Source: Nocardioides pinisoli (lineage in GTDB: Bacteria > Actinomycetota > Actinomycetes > Propionibacteriales > Nocardioidaceae). Taken from it: DNA of 64,000 nt. Below are positions 42,699 to 51,061 of this stretch, piece by piece. Both the position numbers and the translations under genes were made by a program. Each line of letters opens with the position of its first letter. Position 1 is the first letter of the stretch. The notes under the pieces are model-generated. The model was given only the letters and a program-made list of their open reading frames with translations. It did no database searches and was not told where the DNA came from. Location: NCBI RefSeq assembly GCF_024199985.1, contig NZ_JANARS010000006.1, positions 62,001-126,000 on the forward strand, given 5' to 3'.

Positions 42699-43925
42699 TC
42701 ACACGAGCACCTCGGCCGGGCCCGGATGACCGAGGAAGGCGGTCGGGCTGGCGGTGAGTCCGTAGGCACCGGCCTGGAAGACGACGACCAGGTCGCCGAC
42801 GTCGGCGCGCGGGAGGGTGACCTTGTCCCCCAGCACGTCCAGCGGCGTGCACAGGCAGCCCACCACCGTGACCTCCTCGTGCTCCCGGTCCTCCGGGACG
42901 CCCGCGACGGCGATCGGGTAGTTGCGGCGTATCACCTGGCCGAAGTTGCCCGAGGCGGCGAGCTGGTGGTGCATGCCCCCGTCGACGACGAGGTATGTCG
43001 TACCCCGCGACGTCTTCCGGTCGACCACGCGGGTGACGTAGAGCCCTGCCTCCCCGACGAGGTAGCGGCCCAGCTCGATGCCCACGGACACGTCGCCGAG
43101 CACGGGCCGCAGACGCTCCTCGGTCAGGCGGTGCAGGTTGTCGCCCACCGCAGCGAGGTCGAGCGGCCGGTCCTTGGCGAAGTAGGGGATCCCGAAGCCG
43201 CCGCCGAGGTTGAGGTAACGGACGGGTCGCGGCGCGGCCTTGGACAGCTCGAGCACGAGGTCCACCGTGCGCGACTGCGCCTCCACCAGGATGTCGGCGT
43301 GCAGGTTCTGCGACCCCGCGAAGACGTGGAACCCCTCGCACTGCAGTCCCAGGTCATTCATCATCGACATCAGCGGCACGACCTGCTCGGCGTCGACGCC
43401 GAACTGCTGGGGTCCGCCGCCCATACGCATCCCGGATCCCTTGACGGCGAAGTCCGGGTTGACCCGGATCGCGACGTGCGGGACGGCGCCGACCTCCTCG
43501 GCAGCGCGGGCGACCCGGCGCGCCTCCCCCGCCGACTCCAGCTCGACGAGCACGCCGGCCGCGACGGCACGAACGAGCTCGGCGTCCGTCTTGCCGGGCC
43601 CCGCGAACGTCACCTTCTCCGCGCGCTTCCCCGTGTCGAGCGCCACGGCCATCTCACCGACGGACGCGACGTCGAGAGTGTCGACCAACGGCGCCATGTG
43701 CTGGACGACCGCAGGCATCGGGTTCGCCTTGATCGCGTAGCCGAGGTCGAGGCCCTCCGGGAGGGCGGCTCGCACGGCGGCCACACGGCGACTGATCGCC
43801 TCGCGGTCGTAGGCGAAGAACGGCGTGCTGCCAACCCGTGCGGCCAGACGCTCGAGTCCCACCCCGCCCACTGCCAGCATGCCGTCGGGGCCGAGGTGCG
43901 CGGCCACGTGCTCCTCGTCGTTCAT
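42699..43925 (-). CDS. PLP-dependent decarboxylase, fold type III (exosortase-locus type)
   Basis: The 408-aa enzyme has an N-terminal alanine-racemase-like barrel with the PLP Lys66 in YAIKANP, and VNPDFAVKGSGMRMGGGPQQFG and YLNLGGGFGIPY in the barrel. The C-terminal beta-domain contains the Cys motif GCLCTPLDVL. The pattern matches diaminopimelate/ornithine-type decarboxylases, and the exosortase-associated subgroup in particular. It would produce an amine from an amino acid, perhaps the amine to be acylated or attached to the polymer. The ATG at 43925 overlaps the ligase stop (ATGA). Confidence 0.87.
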   Translation of the reverse strand: MNDEEHVAAHLGPDGMLAVGGVGLERLAARVGSTPFFAYDREAISRRVAAVRAALPEGLDLGYAIKANPMPAVVQHMAPLVDTLDVASVGEMAVALDTGKRAEKVTFAGPGKTDAELVRAVAAGVLVELESAGEARRVARAAEEVGAVPHVAIRVNPDFAVKGSGMRMGGGPQQFGVDAEQVVPLMSMMNDLGLQCEGFHVFAGSQNLHADILVEAQSRTVDLVLELSKAAPRPVRYLNLGGGFGIPYFAKDRPLDLAAVGDNLHRLTEERLRPVLGDVSVGIELGRYLVGEAGLYVTRVVDRKTSRGTTYLVVDGGMHHQLAASGNFGQVIRRNYPIAVAGVPEDREHEEVTVVGCLCTPLDVLGDKVTLPRADVGDLVVVFQAGAYGLTASPTAFLGHPGPAEVLV

Positions 43926-45493
43926 CCGCGCACCGCCTCGGCGAGAGCGACGCGGTCGAACTTGCCGTTGGGCGAGCGCGGCAGCTCCTCCATGACCAGC
44001 ACCTCCGACGGCACCATGAAGAGAGGCAGCTCGCGCCGGAGCACGGACGTGAGGTCTTCCGGAACCAGCTCGGACCCCTGCGGGCCGGCGACCACGAGCA
44101 CCACGCGGTGGCCGAGCCTCTCGTCGGGGACGCCGAGCGCCACCGCGTCCCGCACCAGGCCCGTCTCGTAGACGGCCTCCTCGATCTCCGTGGGGCTGAC
44201 CCGGTAGCCCGAGGTCTTGATCATCTCGTCGGCACGACCCACGAAGCTGAGGAAGCCCTCCTCGTCCGCCACGACGGTGTCGCCCGACCAGACGGCCCTC
44301 TCCTCGGGCTGCCAGGGCTGTCGTCCCGGGAGCGCCCTGAATCGCTCGGCGGTGCGCCCGGGGTCGTTCCAGTAACCCTGCGCCACCAGCGGCCCGCGGT
44401 GGACGAGCTCGCCCTCCTCGCCCGGTTCGCACTCCGTCCCGTCGGGGCGCAGCACGAGGATCTCCGCGTTGGGGATCGCCTTGCCGATCGAGTCGCCCCG
44501 GCGATCGACCTCGTCGGGGTCGAGGTAGGTCGACCGGAACGCCTCGGTGAGGCCGTACATGAGGTAGGGGCGCGCCGTGGGGAAGAGGTCGCGGAGGCGC
44601 TTGAGCGTGGCGGACGGCATGCGACCACCGGTGTTGGCGAAGTAACGCAGGGACGAGCGTGCTCCCTCCGGCCACTCCTGCTCCACCAGCTGCACCCACA
44701 GCGGAGGGACGCACGTCAGCCCCGTCACCCGGTGCTGCTCGCACAGCTGCACCACGTCGCGGGCGCCGAGGTAGTTGGCGAGCACCACGTGGGCGCCCAC
44801 GGCGAGTGCTGTGGTGACCTGGCTCAGTCCGGCATCGAAGCTGAGCGGGAGGGCGGCCAGGATGACGTCGTCCGCGTGGTTGTGCAGGTAGCTGCTCACG
44901 CTCTCCGCGCCGACCACCAGGTTGCGGTGACTGAGCACGACACCCTTCGGACGGCCCGTGCTGCCGGACGTGTAGAGGATGGCGGCGAGGTCGGAGTCGG
45001 GCGGACGCGGAGTGGGTCCGGGCGCCGCGGCCGTGCGGTGGAGGTCCGCGAGCGCGTGGAGGGCCGGCGACCCGGACGACTCAGCGGAGCGCAGGCCACC
45101 ACCGTCCACCAGGACCACGTCGCGCAGCCCCGTTCCCGCCAGCGTCGGCGCCAAGGTGGTCCAGCGACGAGCCGTCGTCACCAGGACGCGAGCGCCGCTG
45201 TCGCCGACGATGTGCGCCACCTGCCGCGGCTTGAGCACCGGGTTGACCGGGACGAAGACGCCCTCGGCGAGGGAGGTGGCGAGGAGCGCCGTGACGGTCT
45301 CGATCCGCTTGTCGAGGAACACCGCGACGCGGTCCCCCGCGCCGACGCCGAGGCCGGACAGGCCGGACGCGGTCCGGCTCACGGCCTCCCAGGTCTCGCC
45401 ATAGGTGGCCGTGTCGTGGCCCGCCGTCAGCGCAGGAAGGTGCGGGTGCATCCCGGCACGCTCCTCGAGCAGGTGGTGGATCCGCGTCCTCAT
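43922..45493 (-). CDS. AMP-dependent acyl/aminoacyl ligase (exosortase-locus type)
   Basis: The 523-aa adenylate-forming enzyme has the P-loop-like ILYTSGSTGRPKGVVLSHRN, the YGLTEAFRSTYLD motif, the GDTVV...FVGRADEMIKTSGYRVSPTEIEE hinge and the C-terminal Lys in NGKFDRVALAE. It activates a carboxylic acid as an adenylate and may load it on the ACP encoded downstream. This ligase plus PLP decarboxylase plus ACP is a recognised set in exosortase/EPS loci. The ATG at 45493 is preferred because the upstream frame overlaps the GNAT gene end. Confidence 0.9.
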   Translation of the reverse strand: MRTRIHHLLEERAGMHPHLPALTAGHDTATYGETWEAVSRTASGLSGLGVGAGDRVAVFLDKRIETVTALLATSLAEGVFVPVNPVLKPRQVAHIVGDSGARVLVTTARRWTTLAPTLAGTGLRDVVLVDGGGLRSAESSGSPALHALADLHRTAAAPGPTPRPPDSDLAAILYTSGSTGRPKGVVLSHRNLVVGAESVSSYLHNHADDVILAALPLSFDAGLSQVTTALAVGAHVVLANYLGARDVVQLCEQHRVTGLTCVPPLWVQLVEQEWPEGARSSLRYFANTGGRMPSATLKRLRDLFPTARPYLMYGLTEAFRSTYLDPDEVDRRGDSIGKAIPNAEILVLRPDGTECEPGEEGELVHRGPLVAQGYWNDPGRTAERFRALPGRQPWQPEERAVWSGDTVVADEEGFLSFVGRADEMIKTSGYRVSPTEIEEAVYETGLVRDAVALGVPDERLGHRVVLVVAGPQGSELVPEDLTSVLRRELPLFMVPSEVLVMEELPRSPNGKFDRVALAEAVRG

Positions 45494-45518
45494 GCGCCGG
45501 GCCCCTTCTGTGTCGTCG

Positions 45519-46379
45519 TCACCATGCCACGCATGCCAGCTCGCTGTAGAGGTAGTCGACATCCGAGGCGTCGAGCGTCTCGCTGCGGAACATCTTGGGT
45601 CGGGCCCGCGGCAGGTCGATCGCCCGCGCCGGGCGCCAGCCCGCCACCCGATCCTCGAGCAGGGTGGCGAACGCTCCGTGGCTCAGCAGCAGGTGGGTGG
45701 AGAGCCGGTTCCACACGCGTGGCAGCTGCTGGCGGTCCGAGACGTGCAGCAGCGACGCGAACACGGGCAGGCGCTTGCGCCGGTCCTTGCGGAACATGAC
45801 GTAGACGTCGGCGCCGCTGGACCGGAGAACGACGTGGCGGGCCGCGGGCGCGTGCCTGTGGTCCTCGAAGATCTGCCGCTGACGACCATGCAGGAGCATG
45901 GCGATGCGCTCGTGCTCCGACACGGCGGTGACCCCTCCCCCCGGCAGCACCAGGTTGGGGACCAGAGCGCTCGCGGTGTCGAGGTGCTGGAACTTGAGAC
46001 GCTCGTTGAGCGCGACCACGTTGCCACTCGGGGAGAGGTCGGTGAAGTGGTAGCCGCGCTGAGCGAGGAGCGCAAGGACGAGCCGCAGGCCGTGCGACCG
46101 CTGGTCCTCGTCGACGCACCAGGCGGCGAGGTTGCACACCCGCTCGGTGCGACCACGGACGTCACGCTCGGCGTAGAAGGCGACCGCGGCGCCGACCACC
46201 CGGCCTCCGCTGCGCAGGTGGAACCCGTGGTTGGGAGCGTCGTGCTGCCACGGCGGCACGATCGAGCGCTCCCACTCGCGGGCGCTCAGCCGCGCGTTGA
46301 GACTGTGGTGCAGGTAGTCCGCCACGTCTGCGACGTCGGCCCGCGTGGTCGGCGCCACCACGACGCTCCTCTCCCCCAT
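45519..46379 (-). CDS. GNAT-like acyltransferase domain protein
   Basis: The 286-aa protein resembles GNAT/FemAB-type transferases. It shows a CoA-binding-like segment (CNLAAWCVDEDQRSHGLRLVLALLAQRGY, with the QRxxG pattern as QRSHG) and SPSGNVVALNERLKFQ. The C-terminal half has no clear match. It would acylate an amine or sugar precursor, in line with the ligase and decarboxylase downstream. The ATG at 46379 is used; a TTG further upstream is possible, and no clear ribosome site is seen. Confidence 0.65.
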   Translation of the reverse strand: MGERSVVVAPTTRADVADVADYLHHSLNARLSAREWERSIVPPWQHDAPNHGFHLRSGGRVVGAAVAFYAERDVRGRTERVCNLAAWCVDEDQRSHGLRLVLALLAQRGYHFTDLSPSGNVVALNERLKFQHLDTASALVPNLVLPGGGVTAVSEHERIAMLLHGRQRQIFEDHRHAPAARHVVLRSSGADVYVMFRKDRRKRLPVFASLLHVSDRQQLPRVWNRLSTHLLLSHGAFATLLEDRVAGWRPARAIDLPRARPKMFRSETLDASDVDYLYSELACVAW

Positions 46380-46492
46380 GGGACCAGCATCCGACGGCGG
46401 GCTCGGTCCGGTGGCCGTTGCTGACGGCAATACCGCATTTTTGGCAATGCTTCCGGCGCAGCCCTACGTCCCGACCCGGTAGCCGTACGGTC

Positions 46493-47170
46493 ATGGCCAT
46501 GGGATGGGGGGACGAACGGGTCAACGTGTGCTTCCACGGCATCGGCTCGCCCCAGCGGCCGCTCGAGCCCGGTGAGGCCCGCTACTGGATCACGGTGGAC
46601 ACGTTCCACGAGGTTCTCGACCTCTTGGCCGACAGGCCGCAGGTCCGCATCAGCTTCGACGACGGCAACGCCTCCGACGTCGAGATCGGGATGCCCGCGC
46701 TCGTGGCGCGCGGACTGTCCGCGACCTTCTTCCCCCTGGCCGGCCGCCTCGACGCCCCCGGGAGCCTGTCGACGTCCGACCTGCGCGACCTGGCGTCAGC
46801 CGGCATGACGGTCGGGACCCACGGCATGGACCACGTCCCCTGGCGCGGCCTCGACCCCGCGTCCCGGCACCGCGAGCTGGTCACGGCGCGCGACCGGCTC
46901 GGCGAGGCGGTCGGGATGCCGGTCGACGAGGCTGCCCTGCCCCTCGGTCGCTACGACCGTCAGCTGCTGAACCACCTGCGCCGCCTCGGCTACACCCGGG
47001 TGCACACGAGCGATCGCCACCGGGCCAGGCCCGGTTCGTGGCTGCAGGCTCGCTACTCGATCCGCAGCGAGGACACCGCCGCCTCGTTCGGCGACACCGT
47101 CCTGTCCAGCCCGTCAGCGGGCCGACGGGTCGAGCGCCTCCTGGCCGGCACCGTCAAGCGCCTTCGCTGA
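46493..47170 (+). CDS. Polysaccharide deacetylase (NodB homology)
   Basis: The 225-aa protein should remove N-acetyl groups from a glycan. The NodB motif 1 is ISFDDGNASD (D56, D57) and motif 2 is THGMDHVPW (H110, H114), giving the Asp-His-His metal site and the catalytic base Asp. Later motifs are less clear (LPLGRYDRQLLNHLRRLGY). There is no signal peptide, so it may act on a lipid-linked or cytoplasmic intermediate. It is divergent from the GNAT gene and its 3' end overlaps the convergent glycosyltransferase gene by 57 bp. Confidence 0.85.
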   Translation: MAMGWGDERVNVCFHGIGSPQRPLEPGEARYWITVDTFHEVLDLLADRPQVRISFDDGNASDVEIGMPALVARGLSATFFPLAGRLDAPGSLSTSDLRDLASAGMTVGTHGMDHVPWRGLDPASRHRELVTARDRLGEAVGMPVDEAALPLGRYDRQLLNHLRRLGYTRVHTSDRHRARPGSWLQARYSIRSEDTAASFGDTVLSSPSAGRRVERLLAGTVKRLR

Positions 47171-48409
47171 CACGGTCGGTCCGGCCGCGGACCGGCCGTG
47201 GGCGAGGTCCTCGATCACCCGCACCACGTCGCTCCCAGTCCGTCCCCAGCTGGTCCCGGCCACACTGGCTGCCGCTGCTGCGGCGGTCGCGGGTGACGAT
47301 CGGGTGACGGCACGCTCGAGGGCCAGCGCCAGCGACGTAGGCGTGGGGAGGGCCCACTCTGCGTGCGGGTTGTCGAAGTCCGCACGCACGTCAGGACTGT
47401 CGTTCACCACGGGCAGGCACCCGGCGGCGAGCATCTCGTCAGGCACCATCGAGACGTTGGTGAAGGACAGCGCGAGCCCCGCCGCGCAGCTGTTGTAGAG
47501 CTCGTTCAGCTCCGCCGGCGTGGGTCTGCCGTGACAGGTGACGGGGAACCCGAGGCCGGCCACGTCCGCCCCGAAGACGTGGATCTCCTGGTCGGGGTTC
47601 CTGCGGTGGAACTCCGCGAGCGCGAAGACACCGAGGCGGTAGCCCCGCCGGGGTGTGTCCGGGCGCGCGAAGAACGCGACCCCCGAGCGGTGCCCTCGGT
47701 TGGAGAGGGAGTACGTGTGGGTGTCCCGACCCCAGGCGACCGGGGCGGACGGGACACCCGTCATCGTGAGCCAGCGGTGGACCATCCCGCCCAGCGCGAT
47801 GTTGGTGAAGCCGAACCGGTAGGTGTCGGCGGCCAGGGCGTGGTCGGTGCCGTGGGGGTAGAACAGCGGCTCGTAGTCCTGGATGAAGTAGGCGCGGTGC
47901 ACCACCTCCTCGGAGCGGCTGGCGAGCACGTGGGCCGTCTCCCACCCGGTCGCGACGACCACGTCGAGACCACCGAGGCCGTCGTCGATCGAGCGCACCC
48001 TGGTCTCGGCCCACGGCCATGACGAGTGGATGACGGCCGCGCTCGCCGACGTGTCACCCCGGTGCCGGTCGTAGAGGACGACCTCGCAGGTGTGACCCGC
48101 GTCGACCAGCGCCCGAGCCACGCGGAACATCGTGGTGTGACCGCCCGACCCCGCCATCGGGGGCGTGCAGAGCCACCCGACGCGCAGCGGGCGCCCGTCG
48201 GGGACGAAGGGCGGCGTCCTGAGCACCAGGGCCGTCGAGTCGGCGACGTCCTCCGGGAGCAGGTTGAAGTCGAGCGCGGCGCCGTCGAGCCTCTGGTGCA
48301 GTCGCCGCACCACCCGGCGGGCCACGCCACCCGGTCCTTCCGTCCGCAGCTTGGCGCTGAGGTTCGCGGACAGGTGGCCCGCTCGTCGCATCGCGGTGGG
48401 TCGGCTCAT
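47114..48409 (-). CDS. Glycosyltransferase, GT-B fold (family 4-like)
   Basis: The 431-aa protein has GT-B features: the N-terminal domain begins RVGWLCTPPMAGSGGHTTMFRVARALVDAGH (about 76-106) and the C-terminal nucleotide-sugar domain includes IHVFGADVAGLGF and VSMVPDEMLAAGCLPVVND. It adds a sugar to the lipid-linked repeat. It is coupled to the flippase upstream (ATGA overlap). Confidence 0.85.
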   Translation of the reverse strand: MSRPTAMRRAGHLSANLSAKLRTEGPGGVARRVVRRLHQRLDGAALDFNLLPEDVADSTALVLRTPPFVPDGRPLRVGWLCTPPMAGSGGHTTMFRVARALVDAGHTCEVVLYDRHRGDTSASAAVIHSSWPWAETRVRSIDDGLGGLDVVVATGWETAHVLASRSEEVVHRAYFIQDYEPLFYPHGTDHALAADTYRFGFTNIALGGMVHRWLTMTGVPSAPVAWGRDTHTYSLSNRGHRSGVAFFARPDTPRRGYRLGVFALAEFHRRNPDQEIHVFGADVAGLGFPVTCHGRPTPAELNELYNSCAAGLALSFTNVSMVPDEMLAAGCLPVVNDSPDVRADFDNPHAEWALPTPTSLALALERAVTRSSPATAAAAAASVAGTSWGRTGSDVVRVIEDLAHGRSAAGPTVSAKALDGAGQEALDPSAR

Positions 48410-49917
48410 GCCGGGATCCTCTCGACGGCCTCGGCGTCGCCGAGGGGATGGCGCAGCTCGGACAGCCGCCGTCGCGCCCACGGCAGCATCGGCAGGAGGT
48501 AGAGGCCGACCACGCACGCGGCGCCGCCCGCCAGGAGGAGCAGTGGGGGGCCGCCGGACCGGGCCAGCACCCAGCATGCGACGGTCGCGGGGACCGCGGC
48601 CACGAGGGGCAGCACGCACGTCCCGGCGAGGGCCGACACGTCGACCCCCACCCGCCGCAGTGCGACACCGTAGGCCGGCACGACGACCACGACGACGACC
48701 ACGACGTGCGCCCACCCTGCTCCGGCCAGGCCCCAAGCGCGGACGGCGACCACCATGGCAGGCACCATGCACGCCAGCCAGAGCAGCTGCACGAGCAGGA
48801 CCGCTCGCGTCTCGCCGGCCGCGATGAGGAACGTCGCCACCAGGTCCAGCAGCACCCGGGAGGCTCCGAAGACCGCCAGCCCGACGAGTGCGCCTGCAGC
48901 GGCCGTCCACCTCTCGCCGTACAACAGGGTGACCACGGAGGTGGCCATGGTTGCCAGCCCGACGCCCATCGCTGCCGCCACCATCACGAGAAGACCGGTC
49001 GAGCGAAGCAGGCCCTCGTTGCGCTCGCGCGCCGACTCCGTCTCGGCGAACGCCGGCAGGGCGACGACGCGGACCGCCTGCCCGACGGCCGACATCGGCC
49101 ACGACGACACGTTGAACGCCAGGACGTAGAGGCCGAGCGCGACGATGCCCAGCTCGCGGGAGACGATGAGGTTGTCGACCGTGATCAACGTCCACGAGAC
49201 CAGGTTCGCGACGGCGAGCGGGATGCTGAACGACAGGGACTCCCGAGCCAGCCGACCGTCGAGCCCGAACCGGGGACGGTGACTGGCCGCGACGTGCAGC
49301 GCGACGAGCATCACGGCCTGGCCGGCGACCTGTCCCCACGCCAGCGCCGTCGCGCCTGCTCCGAGCAGGATCAGCGACACCGTGCACCCCGCCGAGGCCA
49401 CCAGCCCGGCTGCGTAGACGCCGAACAGCGCACGCTGGCGGTACGCGCGCTGCAGCAGCGCAGCCGGGACGATGGTGAGCCCGAAGAGCGCCGGCACGAG
49501 GGACATGACGCGCAGGGCGTCCGTGGACTCCGGGCTACCGAACGCCGCAGCGACCTCCCCGGCGGTGACGGCCATCGCGGCCGCGGCGACCAGGCCGATG
49601 ACCGCGCCGAGGGTCGCCACTGTCGGTGCGCGTCGCGCGGGGTCCTGGGCGCGGACCAGGTCGGCACCGAGCCCGAACTCCGACAGTGCGCTGAGCAGCA
49701 TCCAGACGGTGAGCGCCACTGCGAAGACGCCGTAGGTCTCTGGCGCCACCAGCCGGGCGACCAGGACGCTCACGGCCAGGTTGCCCACGCGCAGGAGGAC
49801 GGTGCTGAGAAGGCTCCAGCCGAGACCGCGTCCCACCCGGGAGGCCTTCCCGGGCGTCGCGTCGCCCACCTGGTCCGCCACGGCGTTCAGACCCCCCACC
49901 GTCGCTCGCGCCTCCAC
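48406..49917 (-). CDS. Oligosaccharide flippase (Wzx/RfbX type)
   Basis: The 503-aa polytopic protein has about twelve or more hydrophobic helices, starting GLGWSLLSTVLLRVGNLAVSVL (31-52). The conserved FGLGADLVRAQD lies in TM2, and SRELGIVALGLYVLAFNVSSWP is typical of polysaccharide flippases. It should flip the lipid-linked repeat unit across the membrane. A run of nine Val codons (GTC/GTG) forms part of one helix, caused by a GAC/GTC-rich DNA repeat near 48680-48710. Confidence 0.88.
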   Translation of the reverse strand: MEARATVGGLNAVADQVGDATPGKASRVGRGLGWSLLSTVLLRVGNLAVSVLVARLVAPETYGVFAVALTVWMLLSALSEFGLGADLVRAQDPARRAPTVATLGAVIGLVAAAAMAVTAGEVAAAFGSPESTDALRVMSLVPALFGLTIVPAALLQRAYRQRALFGVYAAGLVASAGCTVSLILLGAGATALAWGQVAGQAVMLVALHVAASHRPRFGLDGRLARESLSFSIPLAVANLVSWTLITVDNLIVSRELGIVALGLYVLAFNVSSWPMSAVGQAVRVVALPAFAETESARERNEGLLRSTGLLVMVAAAMGVGLATMATSVVTLLYGERWTAAAGALVGLAVFGASRVLLDLVATFLIAAGETRAVLLVQLLWLACMVPAMVVAVRAWGLAGAGWAHVVVVVVVVVPAYGVALRRVGVDVSALAGTCVLPLVAAVPATVACWVLARSGGPPLLLLAGGAACVVGLYLLPMLPWARRRLSELRHPLGDAEAVERIPA

Positions 49918-50945
49918 TCAGCGTGGTGGCGCACGCGCTCGCCCCACGCATGGACGGCGGACGCGCGGGTGCGGTCCCCGTGGGCGAGCAGCATGCGGGT
50001 GGCTCGCGCGGTCGGCGAGGTCATGCCCTCAGGCCACGTCTCGCGGGCGAACGCCAGATAGGCATCGACCTCCGCCGCACCGACGGAGCCCGACCCCCGG
50101 GGGACCGATCTGGCTCGCCGCAGCGCCTCCCGAGCGAGTGCGCGGCTCGCGACCGGCCGCAGCCGGGTCACCTCGGTGACGTCGTGCGCACGCTCGTCGA
50201 AGAGGATGTCGAAGGTGAGCCGGCGAGCCTTGAGGTCGGTCAGCCAACCGGCGTACGAGGTCAGGTGCATGTTGGCCTCGTGCACGCGGTAGTGGGCCTG
50301 CGCGGGACCGTTCACCCGCCCGATGTCCCACCGCACCGCGGTGCGCAGCCACATGTCGAAGTCGCCCGAGTGGGGCAGCCGGGGGTCGTAGAGGTCGGTC
50401 TCGGCGAGGGCCTCCCGCCTCATGACCGCCTCCGGGCTGACCAGCAGGCAGCGCCCCATCCGAGCCGAGAGGCCCAGCCACTGCCGGCCCGGCCAGACCG
50501 ACCAGTTGCGCGTCACGTCGGGCGCGGGCTGCGGCGAGCTGGTGAAGGAGCGCGCGTAGCCGTAGACCAGCCCCACCGTGGGGTGGTGCTCCATGAGCGA
50601 GACGGCGCGGGTCAGGGCGTTGCGGGGCAGCAGGTCGTCCGCGGAGAGCAGGACCACGTAGTCGCCGGTGGCTCGCTCCAGGCCGTCGTTGTAGGTCCGG
50701 ATGTGGCCGGTGTTGACCTGGTGCTCGAGCACCTCGACCCGCGGGTCCTTCTCCGCGAGGCCACGTGCCACGCGCGCGCTCCCGTCGGGAGAGGCGTCAT
50801 CGACGATGAGGACGTCGACGTCGAGCCCGTGCTGGTCCAGCGCGCTCGCCACGGCGTCAGGCAGGTAGTGCCCGTAGTTGTAGCACGGGATCACGACTGA
50901 CACCCGTGGCCGGCGCTCCAGCCCACGCGGGCGGTGGAACCTCAT
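49887..50945 (-). CDS. Glycosyltransferase family 2
   Basis: The 352-aa enzyme has the GT-A start VSVVIPCYNYGHYLPDAVASAL (15-36), the DXD-like site VVLLSADDLLPRNALTRA and the acceptor motif LPHSGDFDMWLRTAVRWDIGRVNGP. It should add one sugar of the repeat unit from a nucleotide-sugar donor. The ATG at 50945 is preceded by GGGGAG. It overlaps the flippase gene start by 31 nt. Confidence 0.92.
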   Translation of the reverse strand: MRFHRPRGLERRPRVSVVIPCYNYGHYLPDAVASALDQHGLDVDVLIVDDASPDGSARVARGLAEKDPRVEVLEHQVNTGHIRTYNDGLERATGDYVVLLSADDLLPRNALTRAVSLMEHHPTVGLVYGYARSFTSSPQPAPDVTRNWSVWPGRQWLGLSARMGRCLLVSPEAVMRREALAETDLYDPRLPHSGDFDMWLRTAVRWDIGRVNGPAQAHYRVHEANMHLTSYAGWLTDLKARRLTFDILFDERAHDVTEVTRLRPVASRALAREALRRARSVPRGSGSVGAAEVDAYLAFARETWPEGMTSPTARATRMLLAHGDRTRASAVHAWGERVRHHAEWRRERRWGV

Positions 50946-51030
50946 CCTCGGCACTCCCCTCGATGTGCTCAGGTCGACGTGGTGAAGCCTGCCCAGAGTG
51001 CGCGTCCCGGTCGGCTCGTGCCGTGGTTTG

Positions 51031-51050
51031 TCCCCAATTTTTGGTGGCCC
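51031..51050 (-). promoter_or_regulatory. Candidate shared motif (WTTKGGGGA) upstream of the glycosyltransferase
   Basis: On the minus strand CCAAAAATTGGGGACAAA lies about 90 nt before the ATG at 50945, in the gap after the gene ending at 51062. It closely resembles the motif at 55915. Confidence 0.45.
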
Positions 51051-51061
51051 GCGCCTGCCGG

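Noticed and set aside
40606..46379. A complete exosortase/PEP-CTERM system
   Set aside because: No exosortase or PEP-CTERM tail gene is present in the window, only the associated enzymes.
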